NCBI RefSeq assembly: GCF_964204865.1
Contig: NC_135256.1
Location: 19,001,703 to 19,065,702 of the forward strand
DNA length: 64,000 nucleotides
Source: Styela clava
Taxonomy: Eukaryota; Chordata; Ascidiacea; Stolidobranchia; Styelidae
Direction: 5' to 3'
Part shown: piece by piece, positions 1-12,000 of the stretch
Layout of the letters: each line of letters starts with the position of its first letter
Position numbering within the stretch: the first letter of the stretch is position 1
The notes under the pieces: model-generated
Told to the model about the DNA's origin: nothing
Database searches by the model: none
Seen by the model: the letters and a program-made list of their open reading frames with translations, nothing else
Made by a program: the position numbers and the translations under genes

Positions 1-387
1 CTGACTTCAAAACAAAATATCTTATGTATTCTAAGGCCAACCTTACTAGCAAGCTTAAAGTGTAATTAAAGCAATTGTTTAATTTAAACCAGAGTTCGGT
101 GATTTCAATAAAGTTTGAATCTGAAAATTGCGTGTTCTATACCCAATTGCACCCCGAATTGAAATGCACCTCAAAATTTCTAATTGCTGTATTGTAGTGT
201 ATGTTACTTGCTAGGCACAATCGGGAAGTTACTTCCAAACTGCTATATATATATTGCATATTTTTCATTTCAGGATGGATTTTGAAAATAATCCTTCTGC
301 TTCTCAATCAAAAATACTTTTGATATTGAATTAGTTTTACTGTCAAAAATTCGATTGCAGGAATATTAAGTGCACACTTTTGTTGAT

Positions 388-494
388 ACTCCCGTAGTGT
401 GTGTACCAGGATAGGGTTAGGCCATAATTTTATTCCGATTTTCCTTATTTTGGTTCTATTTCCTCCATATTAGTACACATACTTCAGGAACGCC
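388..494. mobile_element. Short MITE copy (family A) upstream of the sulfotransferase
   Basis: The element opens with ACTCCCGTAGTGTGTGTACC and closes with a related inverted end, GTACACATACTTCAGGAACGCC. It is a deleted relative of the copies at 16577-16790 and 17235-17448. No clear target duplication was seen here. It ends about 40 bp before the likely 3' splice site at 533-534, so it sits in the promoter or in a 5'-UTR intron of the gene that follows. Confidence 0.6.
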
Positions 495-563
495 ATATTG
501 TTTACTGTATCAATAAAGTATCACTTTATTTCAGGTCGGTAAAAATTTCGAAACTTTGTTAAA

Positions 564-3500
564 ATGATTCGCAGACGCCGTGGAATATTACTTCTGTCTG
601 GAATTTCTATCTCTATTTTCTTTTTGTTGCACGAAAAAATAAGTTCAAATATTTCATTGTCACCATCAAACGAACAAATAGTGCAGATGCACGAGGAATT
701 TGAAACTGCAGATAAAAGTCTAGAGGGTATGAAAGAAGCAAAAAAAGAATCCAGTTTAGAGGAAGAAATACCCCACATCAAAAAAGAACCAATAAACAGA
801 AAGCTCAAAAATTCCAAACAACAGACACTACCACGACACCAGAATGAAGAAATGAAAGAAAACATAAACAAAGTCAAGAACGAAAGGCTAACACGAAAAG
901 CAACGCCGAAGAAGAATATTTTAACTCAGAAATCACAACTTTTTCAGGCAGATCCAGAAAATGATGCAAAAACGGCAGCAAGGTTCCAAAAGAGAGTCAA
1001 AACAATGAAAAGTCGTTGCCCAGCATGGAAGCATTCCCCATTCAAGTAAGTAAACTGCACTAAACCTCCTGGACCTATCAAATATGCTCGCGACTTAACT
1101 GCAAACCCTTTCAGGTCGATGAAATTTTTGCCTCGATGTGCTTATATATGAAACGCGTTCTTCTGAAATTTCGGAACTTGTCCCTACAAAAAAGCTGTTT
1201 TTAGACTAGGTTGTACCGTTTACTGTCAGTGTACTTATCAAATAAAAATAAACTTTATGCCCAATTTTTTCCAAGATTTCAGTTATATGTAATTCACTAT
1301 ATATCACAGCTATTTTCCTGGTAGTATCTATATTGGCTGCTTCAAGCTTAGGGTCATTTGGTATGTACTGACCTGTAATTCTACACTATGATTCTTTATT
1401 ATCCCTGTATCTCTTGGAACTTCAGTGTTCGCTCGTTACTGCGCTCAGATATCAATCTTCTTTGTTTCTAAGTGATCGTGTGACCTCGCTCCAAGATGTG
1501 TTCCTTTTAGGGTAGGATTTGCATATTTATCCAGGCGGAGAGGAATGTCGAAAAGACGGCCTAATTATATGGCGAACCAAGGCCTCTCGTCCGGTTACCA
1601 GTCCAATTAACCAGTTATTTGTTTTCGGAAGCATGTACCTTTTACTTCTGACAGAGTGTGCGTGAATTAGCTTTTTGAAAAACAAATTTGCACTTGCGTT
1701 TTCTACCAGATTTTGTATTCACTAGAATATACAGAATACATCTTTGAATGAAAGTGGATCAGTAATTCGTAACTCATGATGATTGTAATGATATAATTAA
1801 ATGATATTCTGGGCCCCTCATTTGATATCTCCGACATATTGCTGTTATGGAATTCCTTTCTCGTGGGATTATATTTGAAAATTGTGTAACTTTGTTTGCA
1901 TGTGATACCATTCCTACACTATGAGCAATTTTTCTCATTACAATTATTCTTTTTCTTTCAGAAAAAATTGGGTGGTGAACAAAAACTTTCTGATCAATTA
2001 CCCCCGACGACTTTTAATATGTGCAGTTCCAAAAGCAGGGAGTACGAGTTGGCACATGACTATTTGGGCCATGCGAAGGATACAAGCAGGTCTCGACCCA
2101 AACACGACATATTATACGTATGAGGACACAGTTGAAAATCATCACACAGCTGAAAAATTGTCGACCAATAAGGGAAAGGAGATGATATATTATAATGAAG
2201 GTGATGACGATATGTACCTAAATCCACCAACTGCGAAAGCTCGAAGATTATTACTGGTGAGTAGTTTGGTTTGAGTTTGAGGCTGTTTGAGTATTCGACG
2301 TGATAAGTCATTACGATCATATCATCGTCTATTTCATATTAAGTTATACGTACAATTTGTGGGCTCATTAAAATTTTATGAAGTATTAATATCGTGTACG
2401 GTAAATTCGCCGCAGGAAGTTTCGCCGCATAGGAAAATTTGCCGCATGAAAAATCGCCGCAAGCGCATTTTGCTGTAAAACAAGTATTTGTGATAGCATG
2501 AAAAATCACCACAAGAGCATTATGCTGCAAACAAGTATAAGTGATAAAAACTGTTAGGTTTATAGGGTTAGAGTATGCATTTGAATAACGAATTTTTTTG
2601 AAATAAAGAGGTACCCAAAAACCTAACTGTTCTTATCACAAATACTTGTTTTACAGCAAATTGCTCTTGCGGGAATTTTTCACGCGGCGATTTTTCCTAT
2701 GCGACGAAATTTCTTGCGGCGAGATTTTCTACGGCAAAATTTCCTGCGGCGAATTTTCCTAAAACCATTAATATACCTTTGATAGGGTACGCGATGCAAA
2801 TTACCGCAGATGCGGTCGCGCTCACCAACACCATTGCAATATAATGACAGTCATATGTCCATAAATTTTGTGAACACTTTACAACTTGTCTGATTTATTT
2901 TATATAGACACGTCATCCATTCGCTCGGATGATATCCGGATGGCATCAGAAATTTCTACCATATTCCTCGTACGCAGACCTGATGTTCAAGCGTTATCCA
3001 ACATTGAAGAGCTATGTGTAAGTAGGAAGCATAATAACTAATGTTATGGTAGGCTATGGTTTCATCACATATACTTGTATTGAGGTTTATTGAGTGTATA
3101 TTTTAATATATCTGTATTTGGACTGGATGTGAATCTTTACAATATACGAACATTTGGCATTCAATATATTGTGTGCAATTGGCTTCTGAGGAGTTCAGAT
3201 CGGAGCTATGTTCAATTAAACGTGTGTCAACTAGGGCTGGAAATGGTTAACCGGTTAATCGGTTAACCGATTTTAGATGGTTAAGGGTTACGATTTATTT
3301 TAACCGTTAACTGACATCTCAGGTAAAAATCATCATTATAATTTACAATTACAATTTCTTCAAAAATGATTACGTCATCGCAAAGTAATCTCCTGGACGT
3401 TTAATTCAAAAAATAAAATATCAATAACTGTATCGGTAAGTACTCAATAAATGTAAAAATAATTTATGATTTTGAAAATTTGACAATGATAAATTTAGAA

Positions 3501-4442
3501 TCAGTTTTCAGTAAAAATATATTGTTCACGATCTTATTGCAAAATCGTACATTTAATGTGCGCAGTTGATGCTGATTATCCATGATATCTCAAAGTATAA
3601 TTTGCACATCGAGCACTGAAAATTTGTCACATAAATAGCATTTAATACCAGAATCGGGATTTACTAAAATACTTCCATATGTTCGAAGCACACTGCATAT
3701 CGCGACCACGAAACTATTTCGATTCGTGAATAATTTTGAGAGGTACCGGGATAAGATCACGCAAAATTGCTTTGTAACCTGAGTGACGTGATAAGCTAAA
3801 ATTATAAAGTACTGCGTCAAACGTCACGCTGCGGTTAACCGGTTAATTTTACCCGGTTAACAGTTAGAGTGTTTTCCCAGCCCTAGTGTCAACCCAATAA
3901 GTGTCAACCCACGTGAGTGAATGCGCAGATATGGTCACTCTCTTCCTATAATATCATACAGCATTACTTGTTAAATTCCACAAATGGTTCTTTTATTTTC
4001 TTTGTAATCTATGTCTTTCGTCTAATTAATTTATAGGAGAGAGAAGGATCCGAACCACAGAATGTCTTGGAAGGATTTTGCTGAATTTGTTGCTGACACT
4101 GGTACTCGACCTCAATCTTTGGATTATCACTTCACACCAACCGTGGAAATATGCAAACCATGCGACTACGCTTACACATATATACTTAAAGCTGAATCTG
4201 TGGACATAGATGAGTCCTGGCTTTTGAGACGACTGAATATCACCGATATAGATGTAGGACGAAAAGGAGTTCCACCGGGTGGAAGTATAGTAAATGCGAA
4301 CCCTAGTGATAACATAAAGAAACATATGTCGCAGTTGAAATCATCAGTTCGCAGAAAACTTTACGATGTATATAAAGAAGATTTTCTAACGTTTGGATAT
4401 ACTTTTGATTTTCGAACTTTGAATTCTGGAGGATTCGATTAA
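564..4442 (+). CDS. Carbohydrate sulfotransferase, HNK-1/CHST8-14-like (Sulfotransfer_2), four exons
   Basis: Predicted Golgi type II membrane enzyme that transfers sulfate from PAPS to a glycan. Exons are 564-1045, 1962-2256, 2908-3017 and 4037-4442; phases agree and give 430 residues, a usual length for the family. Residues 1-22 hold an Arg-rich cytoplasmic start and a hydrophobic anchor, followed by a long Lys/Glu-rich stem to about residue 155. The 5'-phosphosulfate loop is CAVPKAGSTSW (181-191) and the 3'-phosphate site is RHPFARM (261-267). Exon 4 carries the conserved C-PC pair (EICKPCDYAY) and the C-terminal LYDVYKEDF/FGY motif. The loop has AGST where vertebrate members usually have a VACTNW-like sequence. 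The start was chosen because it gives the membrane anchor. A good 3' splice site (AG at 533-534) lies 29 bp upstream of the ATG, so the gene has either a 5'-UTR intron or a spliced-leader acceptor. Which glycan is modified cannot be read from the sequence. Confidence 0.9.
1505..1640 (+). repeat. Dispersed repeat (family C) in sulfotransferase intron 1
   Basis: The segment GGATTTGCATATTTATCC through GGTTACCAGTCC and GTTATTTGTTTTCGGAAGCATG recurs with modest divergence at 27080-27230. Part of it recurs in reverse complement at about 7905-8015. It could be a SINE or MITE; no coding capacity, tail or target duplication was recognised. Confidence 0.6.
2393..2765. mobile_element. Palindromic foldback/MITE with ~150-bp inverted arms, intron 2
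   Basis: The left arm has repeated TTCGCCGC/TTTGCCGC blocks and then TGTAAAACAAGTATTTGTGAT. The right arm is its imperfect reverse complement. The arms surround a short centre containing AATAAAGAGG. The same eight bases, ATTAATAT, occur at 2385-2392 and 2766-2773 and look like a target-site duplication. The element is non-coding. Confidence 0.75.
3232..3885. mobile_element. hAT-like non-autonomous element with exact 8-bp TSD, intron 3
   Basis: The termini are TAGGGCTGGAAA and TTTTCCCAGCCCTA, followed inward by GGTTAACCGGTTAA-rich subterminal repeats at both ends. The flanks 3224-3231 and 3886-3893 are both GTGTCAAC, an exact 8-bp duplication typical of hAT superfamily insertion. No transposase frame is present in the 654 bp. 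Confidence 0.9.
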
Positions 4443-4751
4443 TGGCAACTTAATGCGATACAAAGTATTACACGAAAAACAAGTGATGGCGTACAATGTA
4501 ATTTGGCAAATGTTCACTCCTGTGCGATCACCTGATATTAGATGCGTTTGAGAGAACAGTCCCAACGATGAGAAAACTACACTGTCGTTCTCACACTTCA
4601 AAATTAGTTTTAAACAATACCTCGTCAGCATTTGTAAATCTACTACAAACGATGCAAAATGCATGCAGGAGATTTTCAACTGAAATTGGTTCCAAACCAT
4701 TTGAAAAGCGACCCCAACCCTCTACTCCCACTTCAGCTATGAACTCAGAAA

Positions 4752-4757
4752 AATAAA
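4752..4757 (+). promoter_or_regulatory. Candidate poly(A) signal of the sulfotransferase
   Basis: AATAAA lies 310 bp after the stop codon. A second AATAAA at 5488-5493 would give a longer transcript but lies in a repeat-derived region. Confidence 0.5.
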
Positions 4758-5165
4758 ATTTTGAGAAAAAAAAATTTTGCCGTTTGCGAGCCTCCTACAA
4801 ACAAGAGAGCTATGCTCAAATATAAGGACACGTTCACCGATTCCAGGAAAAGCACCAACATTTAAAGACATCAGTTATAATAGTGAATGCAAGCCTCGCT
4901 TTTACGAGTTAGTTCAGTGTCAACGCGCTGTGTTACGATACCGGAACTGCCCTATCTTAAGAAGTTCCTGTCTTGTGACAGCGTGAATTGAAATTGCAAG
5001 ATGGTTCGACTCGCATCTGTAGTAATACCAACGATCCGAGTCACTACTGCAATATAACACAAAGTACGGCACTATTTGCCATTCACCATTTCTCAAATCT
5101 TAGCCAGGATTTCGTTACGAACCACCGACGAGAAGTGCCAGCATACACGTCACAAGGTGTCGCTA

Positions 5166-5410
5166 TTTTTTTTTTATTCTGACACATAAAAAACGAATAT
5201 CTTGAAGTCCACAGAAGTTTTTGAAATAAGTATAAAGAATAGCCTTTTGGCGAAAAAAATCAATCTTAACCATTGAAAACTTGAAAGCAATTGGTCCAGT
5301 ATTCGAAAAGAAAAGCGATTTTATCATGACGAAGAAGAATATGAACAAGAACAACAACATAATATTGAAACGATTGTTATGTACACTCAAGTGTCCAATG
5401 AACAGAATGG
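5166..5410 (-). repeat. Dispersed repeat (family D), reverse copy
   Basis: Read on the minus strand, this matches the + strand at 53955-54185 closely. Shared blocks include AAATCGCTTTTCT, CGAATACTGGACCA, GAAACGATTGTTATG in complement, and TTTTTTATGTGTCAGAAT. It explains the open frame seen here on the minus strand, which is not a gene. Between the sulfotransferase poly(A) site and this repeat (4758-5165) nothing was recognised. Confidence 0.7.
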
Positions 5411-5565
5411 AGGCTAGGCTATATTGAGAATACTTAGTCAATTTGATGCTTTCTGAGTTTCTGTCGGAAAGCAAGTAAAGGCCATTCAATAAATCAGAAA
5501 GAATGACTGGAAGCATCTAGCGTCCATCAACAGTCTAAACCTAAAAGTTTGACGTCGATTACAAC

Positions 5566-6041
5566 CAGTGATGAGCTGGAGCCGGAACGCACCGGAACGG
5601 CGTTCCGGTTGTCAGGCAATTTATTGCATTTCCTTTCCGGTTGTTGAAATAAAATTATGTCATAGAAAGTCTAGTTCTAGTACATCTTGTAAACTTACTT
5701 ATTAACTTACTTTTGTTACGCCATAATTCTTTTTACATTACAGCAGACAAATATTTAGTGCACAGCAATAACGTGTAATGGATGTTTTGCCGACCTTTGC
5801 CCCGTGAAATTTCATCATATATCTTTCTAATAAACACATTCGTATTGAATTGGTATGAATATTCTTGTAATTTTTAACAGACATATACCAGATAATTTCT
5901 TTATATTTCATTGTAGTCCTTCGGCTCTATCTTAGGACAGACAAAAATTTGTGGTAGCGTCCGTGTCGTGTTGTAAATATATAATACATTTTCACAAATT
6001 AGCTGCGTTCCGGTTGTTACGATTTTCCCAGCTCATCACTG
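5566..6041. mobile_element. hAT-like non-autonomous element with exact 8-bp TSD
   Basis: Terminal inverted repeats are CAGTGATGAGCTGG and CCAGCTCATCACTG, with GCGTTCCGGTTGT subterminal repeats at both ends. The flanks are ATTACAAC at 5558-5565 and again at 6042-6049. At 476 bp it has no transposase. Confidence 0.9.
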
Positions 6042-6705
6042 ATTACAACCATATTGTGCGTCCTCGCACTAATTCCATTTTTAACAGTGAGGCTCGTCTT
6101 GGACTCCAATATGCCAAACCATATATTTAAAAATACTGGAATGGCATCGACAAATTTTTCGACGCAGTGGGTGATGCTCGAAGGAGCTTTTGAACGAAAC
6201 AGTTGGAACCGGGTTAATAATGATTCAATGCAGAACAAAACAATGCTGCAACAATAATGTATAAACACTAATAAGGGTAAATAAGTCTGTCCTCTCTGTG
6301 GCGATGCTGAGTGACGAAATATGTATGAATTGCACTGTTTCCGGATATTCGTATCGCGGTATTCGTAGCTTTTTTTCATTTGTTCCACTTGAGAAGGTCG
6401 AATTAACATCCCACCCCTGAATGTTGATAATGAAATAATAAACTAACATTGTGCAACAACTATCATTATTTACGTTTTTCTTATTTTTATATATAACCTT
6501 AGAATTAATTAGTACTGTATAACTTTAACCCTGGAGTAAATATCTGCACGAGCAGAAATTGTCAATCTGTTTGCTTACATGTCCATACTGCATGTAGCAT
6601 GTACAAAAAACACTAATACTTTCAGATTTACGCAGGTACTTTTAGTTTATTGTAATCTAACTATACATAAATTACAAATTTAGGGGTTCCACACCTCTGC
6701 TTATT

Positions 6706-7551
6706 TAGGGTTACCATATTTTTTGACTCCAAAGCGGGACGATTCAAAAGACACGACCCCGTTAGCTGTGATACTGTCACTTTACAGTTTTCGATTTTAC
6801 TACATAGGCCTACATTTAAAGCCATACCGGCTGTATTGAGCATATTGTCATCGAGTTCATGCGCATATTCTCTGTCTAAATATCGGGTTCAGTTCGAAAA
6901 ATAGAAGGGAATAGACACTAACGATACAAATGATCCGAATTTAGATTTTTTTTATGTACAGCAAAAGGAATAAAGAATAATGAAATAGTCTGCCGTTTCT
7001 AAGCATTGAAAGTTTACTTATTCGGCCGAGCATGCTTTTCTGTAGATAACACCTCCAAAAAAAAACGTTGTTCAATGTTACATTCACGTGAACGTCCGAA
7101 CAGGACCAATTAGAATTGATTTTACATGTGATACGTTCGCTAACAATGTTAGCGGGAAACAGCGGAACAAACAAAATAACGCATTCACCTTCAGTAAGTA
7201 GGCTAGCGTTGTGCTACACAGCAACAACAGTAACGAGAACATGTTCGTGTATTATGCTGGATGGCTGAACGCAGTGGTGGGATTCAGCCGATTCGCACCG
7301 GTTCTATAGAACCGTCTCACGGAATTTTATGAGATCAGCGAACCGGTTAGCATTACTGGATACTGTCAATGACTTTTGTAACAGAACCGACTTAAAAATA
7401 TTACTTTTGTGATGGAACCGGCTGACAATAAAATTGAATCCCACCACTGGCTGAACGCCAAAGCGGGACTTTTGACTGACTTATCGGGACGGCGGGACAA
7501 GACACTAAAAGCGGGACTGTCCCGCCTAAAGCGGGACGTATGGTAAGCCTA
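6706..7551. mobile_element. hAT-like element (outer), hosting a nested MITE
   Basis: The ends are TAGGGTTACCATA and a complementary TATGGTAAGCCTA, with AAAGCGGGAC blocks inside both. The flanks are TGCTTATT at 6698-6705 and 7552-7559, an exact 8-bp TSD. The element carries no coding sequence and is interrupted by the smaller element at 7272-7449. From 6050 to 6697 nothing was recognised. Confidence 0.9.
7272..7449. mobile_element. 178-bp hAT-like MITE nested in the 6706-7551 element
   Basis: The ends are CAGTGGTGGGATTCA and TGAATCCCACCACTG, a perfect 15-bp inverted repeat. GAACCG-containing repeats lie inside. The flanks are GCTGAACG at 7264-7271 and 7450-7457. Because both TSD copies lie in the outer element, this insertion is the younger of the two. 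Confidence 0.95.
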
Positions 7552-7904
7552 TGCTTATTAGGCGTGGCCACATGTTTTCTCTCGCCCCCAAACCCGGAAT
7601 TCTCAGTGTAGGTATACGTCTAAGTTTTTAGGATTGGAACTTTGCTCTTCGGACCCGAAGCAAAAAGTTGATATTCCCAGACCTAGGGGATGACCGAAAT
7701 TTTCACCAACACGGGTAATGAAGTCGGATTGCTAATACCCTAACATCTAAATAAACGGAAATTCTCTACACTTTAGATGCCTAAAAGTCGGCAATCGGAA
7801 TTTGGAAAAAAAACAAATACCGGTACTTGTAAAACTCCACCATTGACCTTTCGTGCTGATCTTTTAAGACAAGTTTGAATCTGTAAAGAATAACCAATTA
7901 ACTA

Positions 7905-8015
7905 CCCTCGTGGACTAGTGATCATAGAAGCTGCTGCGGTTGGTTGGACATATCCGTCTTATTGGCTTTTCTCTCCTCTGGGTTGAATATAAACATTCCT
8001 TCCATAGCATTTTCC
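7905..8015 (-). repeat. Dispersed repeat (family C), reverse partial copy
   Basis: Reverse complement resembles the repeats at 1505-1640 and 27080-27230 (TTTATATTCAACCCAGAGGAGAG and AGCCAATAAGACGG blocks). The stretch 8016-9072 beyond it is A-rich and non-coding. It probably includes the 3' UTR of the minus-strand gene that stops at 9073; a TTTATT (AATAAA on minus) lies at 8282-8287. Confidence 0.5.
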
Positions 8016-9072
8016 GACCAGTAAATTTTTTTTACACAGAACACTGAAAAAAGTGATAATCACACAATTTTGCTGGGAAAGAAAGCCTCGTGAAACAGAC
8101 GCTGGCTATAGAGCAGCGATACCCAATGATCTAATATTTAATCAAAAAGATCGGGAATTCTAGTTTCTGTACTGTTTTTGTGGCGAGTATACAAGTCGTT
8201 ATTCATTTAGTCTTTAGTGTAAAATCAACCAATCCTATCATGTCAACAGAACTATACAAACAATCCTATTCAAAATACTGATTTATTCGTGCGATTAAAC
8301 AATCGAAAACTTGAAAGCTACAATACATAACACAAAATCATGAATGCTTCAAAAAAATAAAATTTCACCAACTACTGAAGATTTAAAAGTGCAAAGGACA
8401 GAAACTTACAAAAATATATAAAATGAAACAGGTAAAATTACAGTTGTACACACAAAAACAAACAAAAAGCCGGAGCAATCAGATTGCATTTAGAAAAGTC
8501 CAATTGATTCAAGAAAGTCAGAGCTAAGGAAGAGGCTTAGAATTTCTGAGTACAGAGTGGAATGTGGAAGTAGAAGTCAAAACGACAAAATATTTCGAGC
8601 TTATGAAAAGCCTGGAGTTGAATGTCACATAAACTTCAATTTTAATAATACCTGAAAAAAAGACAAAGTCAAAAAAAGATCAAATAGAAAAGCAAATGCA
8701 TTTCATCGTCAAAAGTGCAAATTATCAACGATATAAGATCTTAAGCAGTCAGGATTGACCCAACAGTTGGGATTGGGTTAGGAAACCCATCTTGACTGAG
8801 TAAGCAAAAGTGAATTGAGCTGTGCAATATTTAAAAGACAAAATCCTTCATTTTTAAACAACAAAATAACTATTTTTTGGCAAGGAAATTATTGCAGGAT
8901 ATAAGAAATAAACAAAAACTAAGTTGTTAAAAATAGCTTGAACATATAAATAAGCCATATGTATAAAGGTCAGAATTTTTGACTTCCCCAGTTAAAAAAA
9001 AATTTTTCTTCATAATTGTGCTTGTTCTTTGTGTCTCTGAATTCTGTGACAGTAATTTCTTACAAAAGATAC

Positions 9073-12000
9073 TCATATCGCAGTAACATAGGAACCAACA
9101 GCATGGACTACAGATCTTGCCATAGCAGAAATAGGATATTCCTGAGGAAATTTCGCAGAAACGGATGAAGGATTGATGTAATACCTGTTTTGTAAAAAAA
9201 GGATTAGACTTATTTCAAAATAATGTAGCATATACACGTTCATATTTTAGTTTTATTACTGTCTTTAGATCAATTGAAACTAGATTTTTTCGCAATCCGG
9301 GTAAAAACACCTCATTATGATTGGAATGCATAGCTTTTATAAATAATTTTCATAGATTGAGTTACAATTATCGTTCAAACCGTATATCTTATTGAAAATT
9401 TTCAGGTTCTAGTATTTTTAACTGTGATTCGAATCCATAGCCGACCAATTTCAAAATGACTGGGGCTATATCGAGGTCAAAATCAAATTGAATGCCTCCA
9501 AATGGCAGCTAAATAAACATCTCAAATTTCTAAACACTGAAATAGGGATTTGACAAATTACTGCAGAGATGCTCACTACATCAACGCAGTGCATAATTAG
9601 GTAAACTATATGACGAATCGCAAAGATTACTTTGGGAGAAAACAGATAGATACTAGAAGCTTGAGCAGAGCAAGTTGCAAAACACCTCATTAAAATCAAT
9701 AATATAGTCTACAGGTTCTGGACAGTGGTTTTCAACTGGGGTTGCAAGGCATGGCAGGGTTCTCCCAATACAAACCAGGGTTCCGCAAGCTTCCATTCAA
9801 ATCCAATACCCTCTAGATATATGTACATTGTTCAAAGATCATTTCGTTTTGCCAGTATAATGTTTGCTTTTATATATATATATATCTATAGTTTATACAA
9901 TTGAGACAATGAAAAACAATTAAACAGGGGGTTCTGTGAGCCTCTGGAAAGTTTCATTGGAAAGATTGAATGAAAACCAGTGTCCTAGAACTATTGCCCC
10001 AATGTATTCTGTTTGTATATACCAAAGTACACTGCTCATGCTGAACGCAACTCACTTGAATTCTTCTCGGAAACTTGATCTGACATGTTGCGCTGCAGTT
10101 GGGGATCTGACTATTATTCGATGAAATACAGTGAATAAATGGAAAGCTTTGACAGCGTTTTCGGGAGAAAAAACTTCAGTGCCAAGAAATTGATGCCTTT
10201 TCTTGTATTTAGTCGATTTCATTTCTTTAGAATCCCATAGTTTGATACAAGAATGTATCAGTCTATCCAGGAAACCATGCTGAAAGATTTGCAAATAATA
10301 GTGCAATGATAGATAGATAACTGTGGGTAGATATAAATTTCAACTTTGCAAAACACAAAATTTCAAGCCCAAAATGATTTTCACCATTGTGACAAACCTT
10401 TTTTGTTTTATTTAAAATTTGATTCCAGAATATTTGAAATCCCATCCCCTAGATTGAAAAAAATTCGACTGATATCAGAAAAGTTAACAAAGAAGAGCTC
10501 AAAAAAACTCAATTGCAATTAATTGAAAGTATCCATTCACAAATTCAATACTAATGTAAGATTTGAAATGCCATCTTAGCAGTTTAGAGATTCCAGGTTT
10601 GATCCCCCATTCGTCTAATTTTTGACACAATGTAATATAAATTTTCTGTCCTTGTATTGACAATAACTTGCAACCTCATATGCTTGCTCCAGTTGCTCGT
10701 CTATTTGGTAGTTAAAGGTAAATACCTATGACATGAGAATATACAGTAATAACTTACCAAGCGCTCACTTTCATTTATGGTTGCAAACAATACTGTTCTA
10801 CCAAAAACTGTGGATTTTCCTGTGACAATCCAGGATACCTGAATGAAGTTATCTACTATTAGTTAAAATTGAGGCTGAGGGCTAGGGGTCTTGGCAATAT
10901 TACATTACATCTTGACTGTTGTGAAGTCAAGTCAAGTTTATTTTTTCTAATCAGTAATAAACAATCACATACAATATTAAAAATAAAATGACTGTGGAAG
11001 GGATGCCATGCAAACCAAAGTTATCTATTGGGAAATTTATTTCTGAAACTACCGTTATTGTTGGTGAGAAACGATGGCTTTGTAAAATTATGTGACTATA
11101 ATATTTTAATAGGGATTAGAGATCGATAATTATATTAGATCCATCAGAGCATACAATACAACAGTAATAACTGTGGGTCCGCTCTAATTATCATTTCTGG
11201 TGCACGAATATAATTTTTGGATCGAATAGAAAAAGCCAAACCAAAAGTTTTTCCCAAAACTTGTACTTTCCAGAGATTGCCTTCCAGCGACCCATTTCCC
11301 AGACAAATATGACTTTGAAGTTTTGTGTCAACCACCATCTACTGACATTTTTGTGGCATAGGATAAACTTATTTAAAGCTTTTAGCTCTGTTGGGTATTC
11401 TATTTTACCTTTGTGGTAAAAGAATTCCAATTTGGCTTGGGAACTTGTATTAAGAAATCCAAAACATACCTGTTGAGATGCAATGATTATTTCATATAAA
11501 ACTTCACATGAAGCAACAGTGGATTCAGCAACCATGGATTTGATATCATCATTGCATAGCCATGAGTCACATAATAATTTTGGCATGCATAGCAAAGATT
11601 CTATTATATCTTTAAACTGTGGAAGACTGAAAAACAAAAGTAAAATAACTCTTATATATATATATATATACCAATATAATATTAAGTATGCAGAATTGAA
11701 CTACCGGGTCGTACAATTGCAATCAATGATATGCTTTAAGCTCATCGTTGCAAATTAAAGATTTCAGGTTTATACCTCATAATAATCTGACCAGGGATGT
11801 GATAAATTGATCTATTCCTAAACCAAAACCAATAATAAAACTCCACAGTTTCTGTAGCTGAATATCTTGATCAGGGTTGTGAGAGCCATTTAGTGTGAAC
11901 CTTAGATTTTCTCCCATCAAGAATAGAATCCGAATAAAAAAAATCATCATTAACTGTTCATAAATGTTACTTGATGAAGAAAACATACATAATCCTTCTC

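Noticed and set aside
5163..5516. 117-codon minus-strand frame
   Set aside because: It lies in a dispersed repeat that recurs at 54 kb without a conserved frame.
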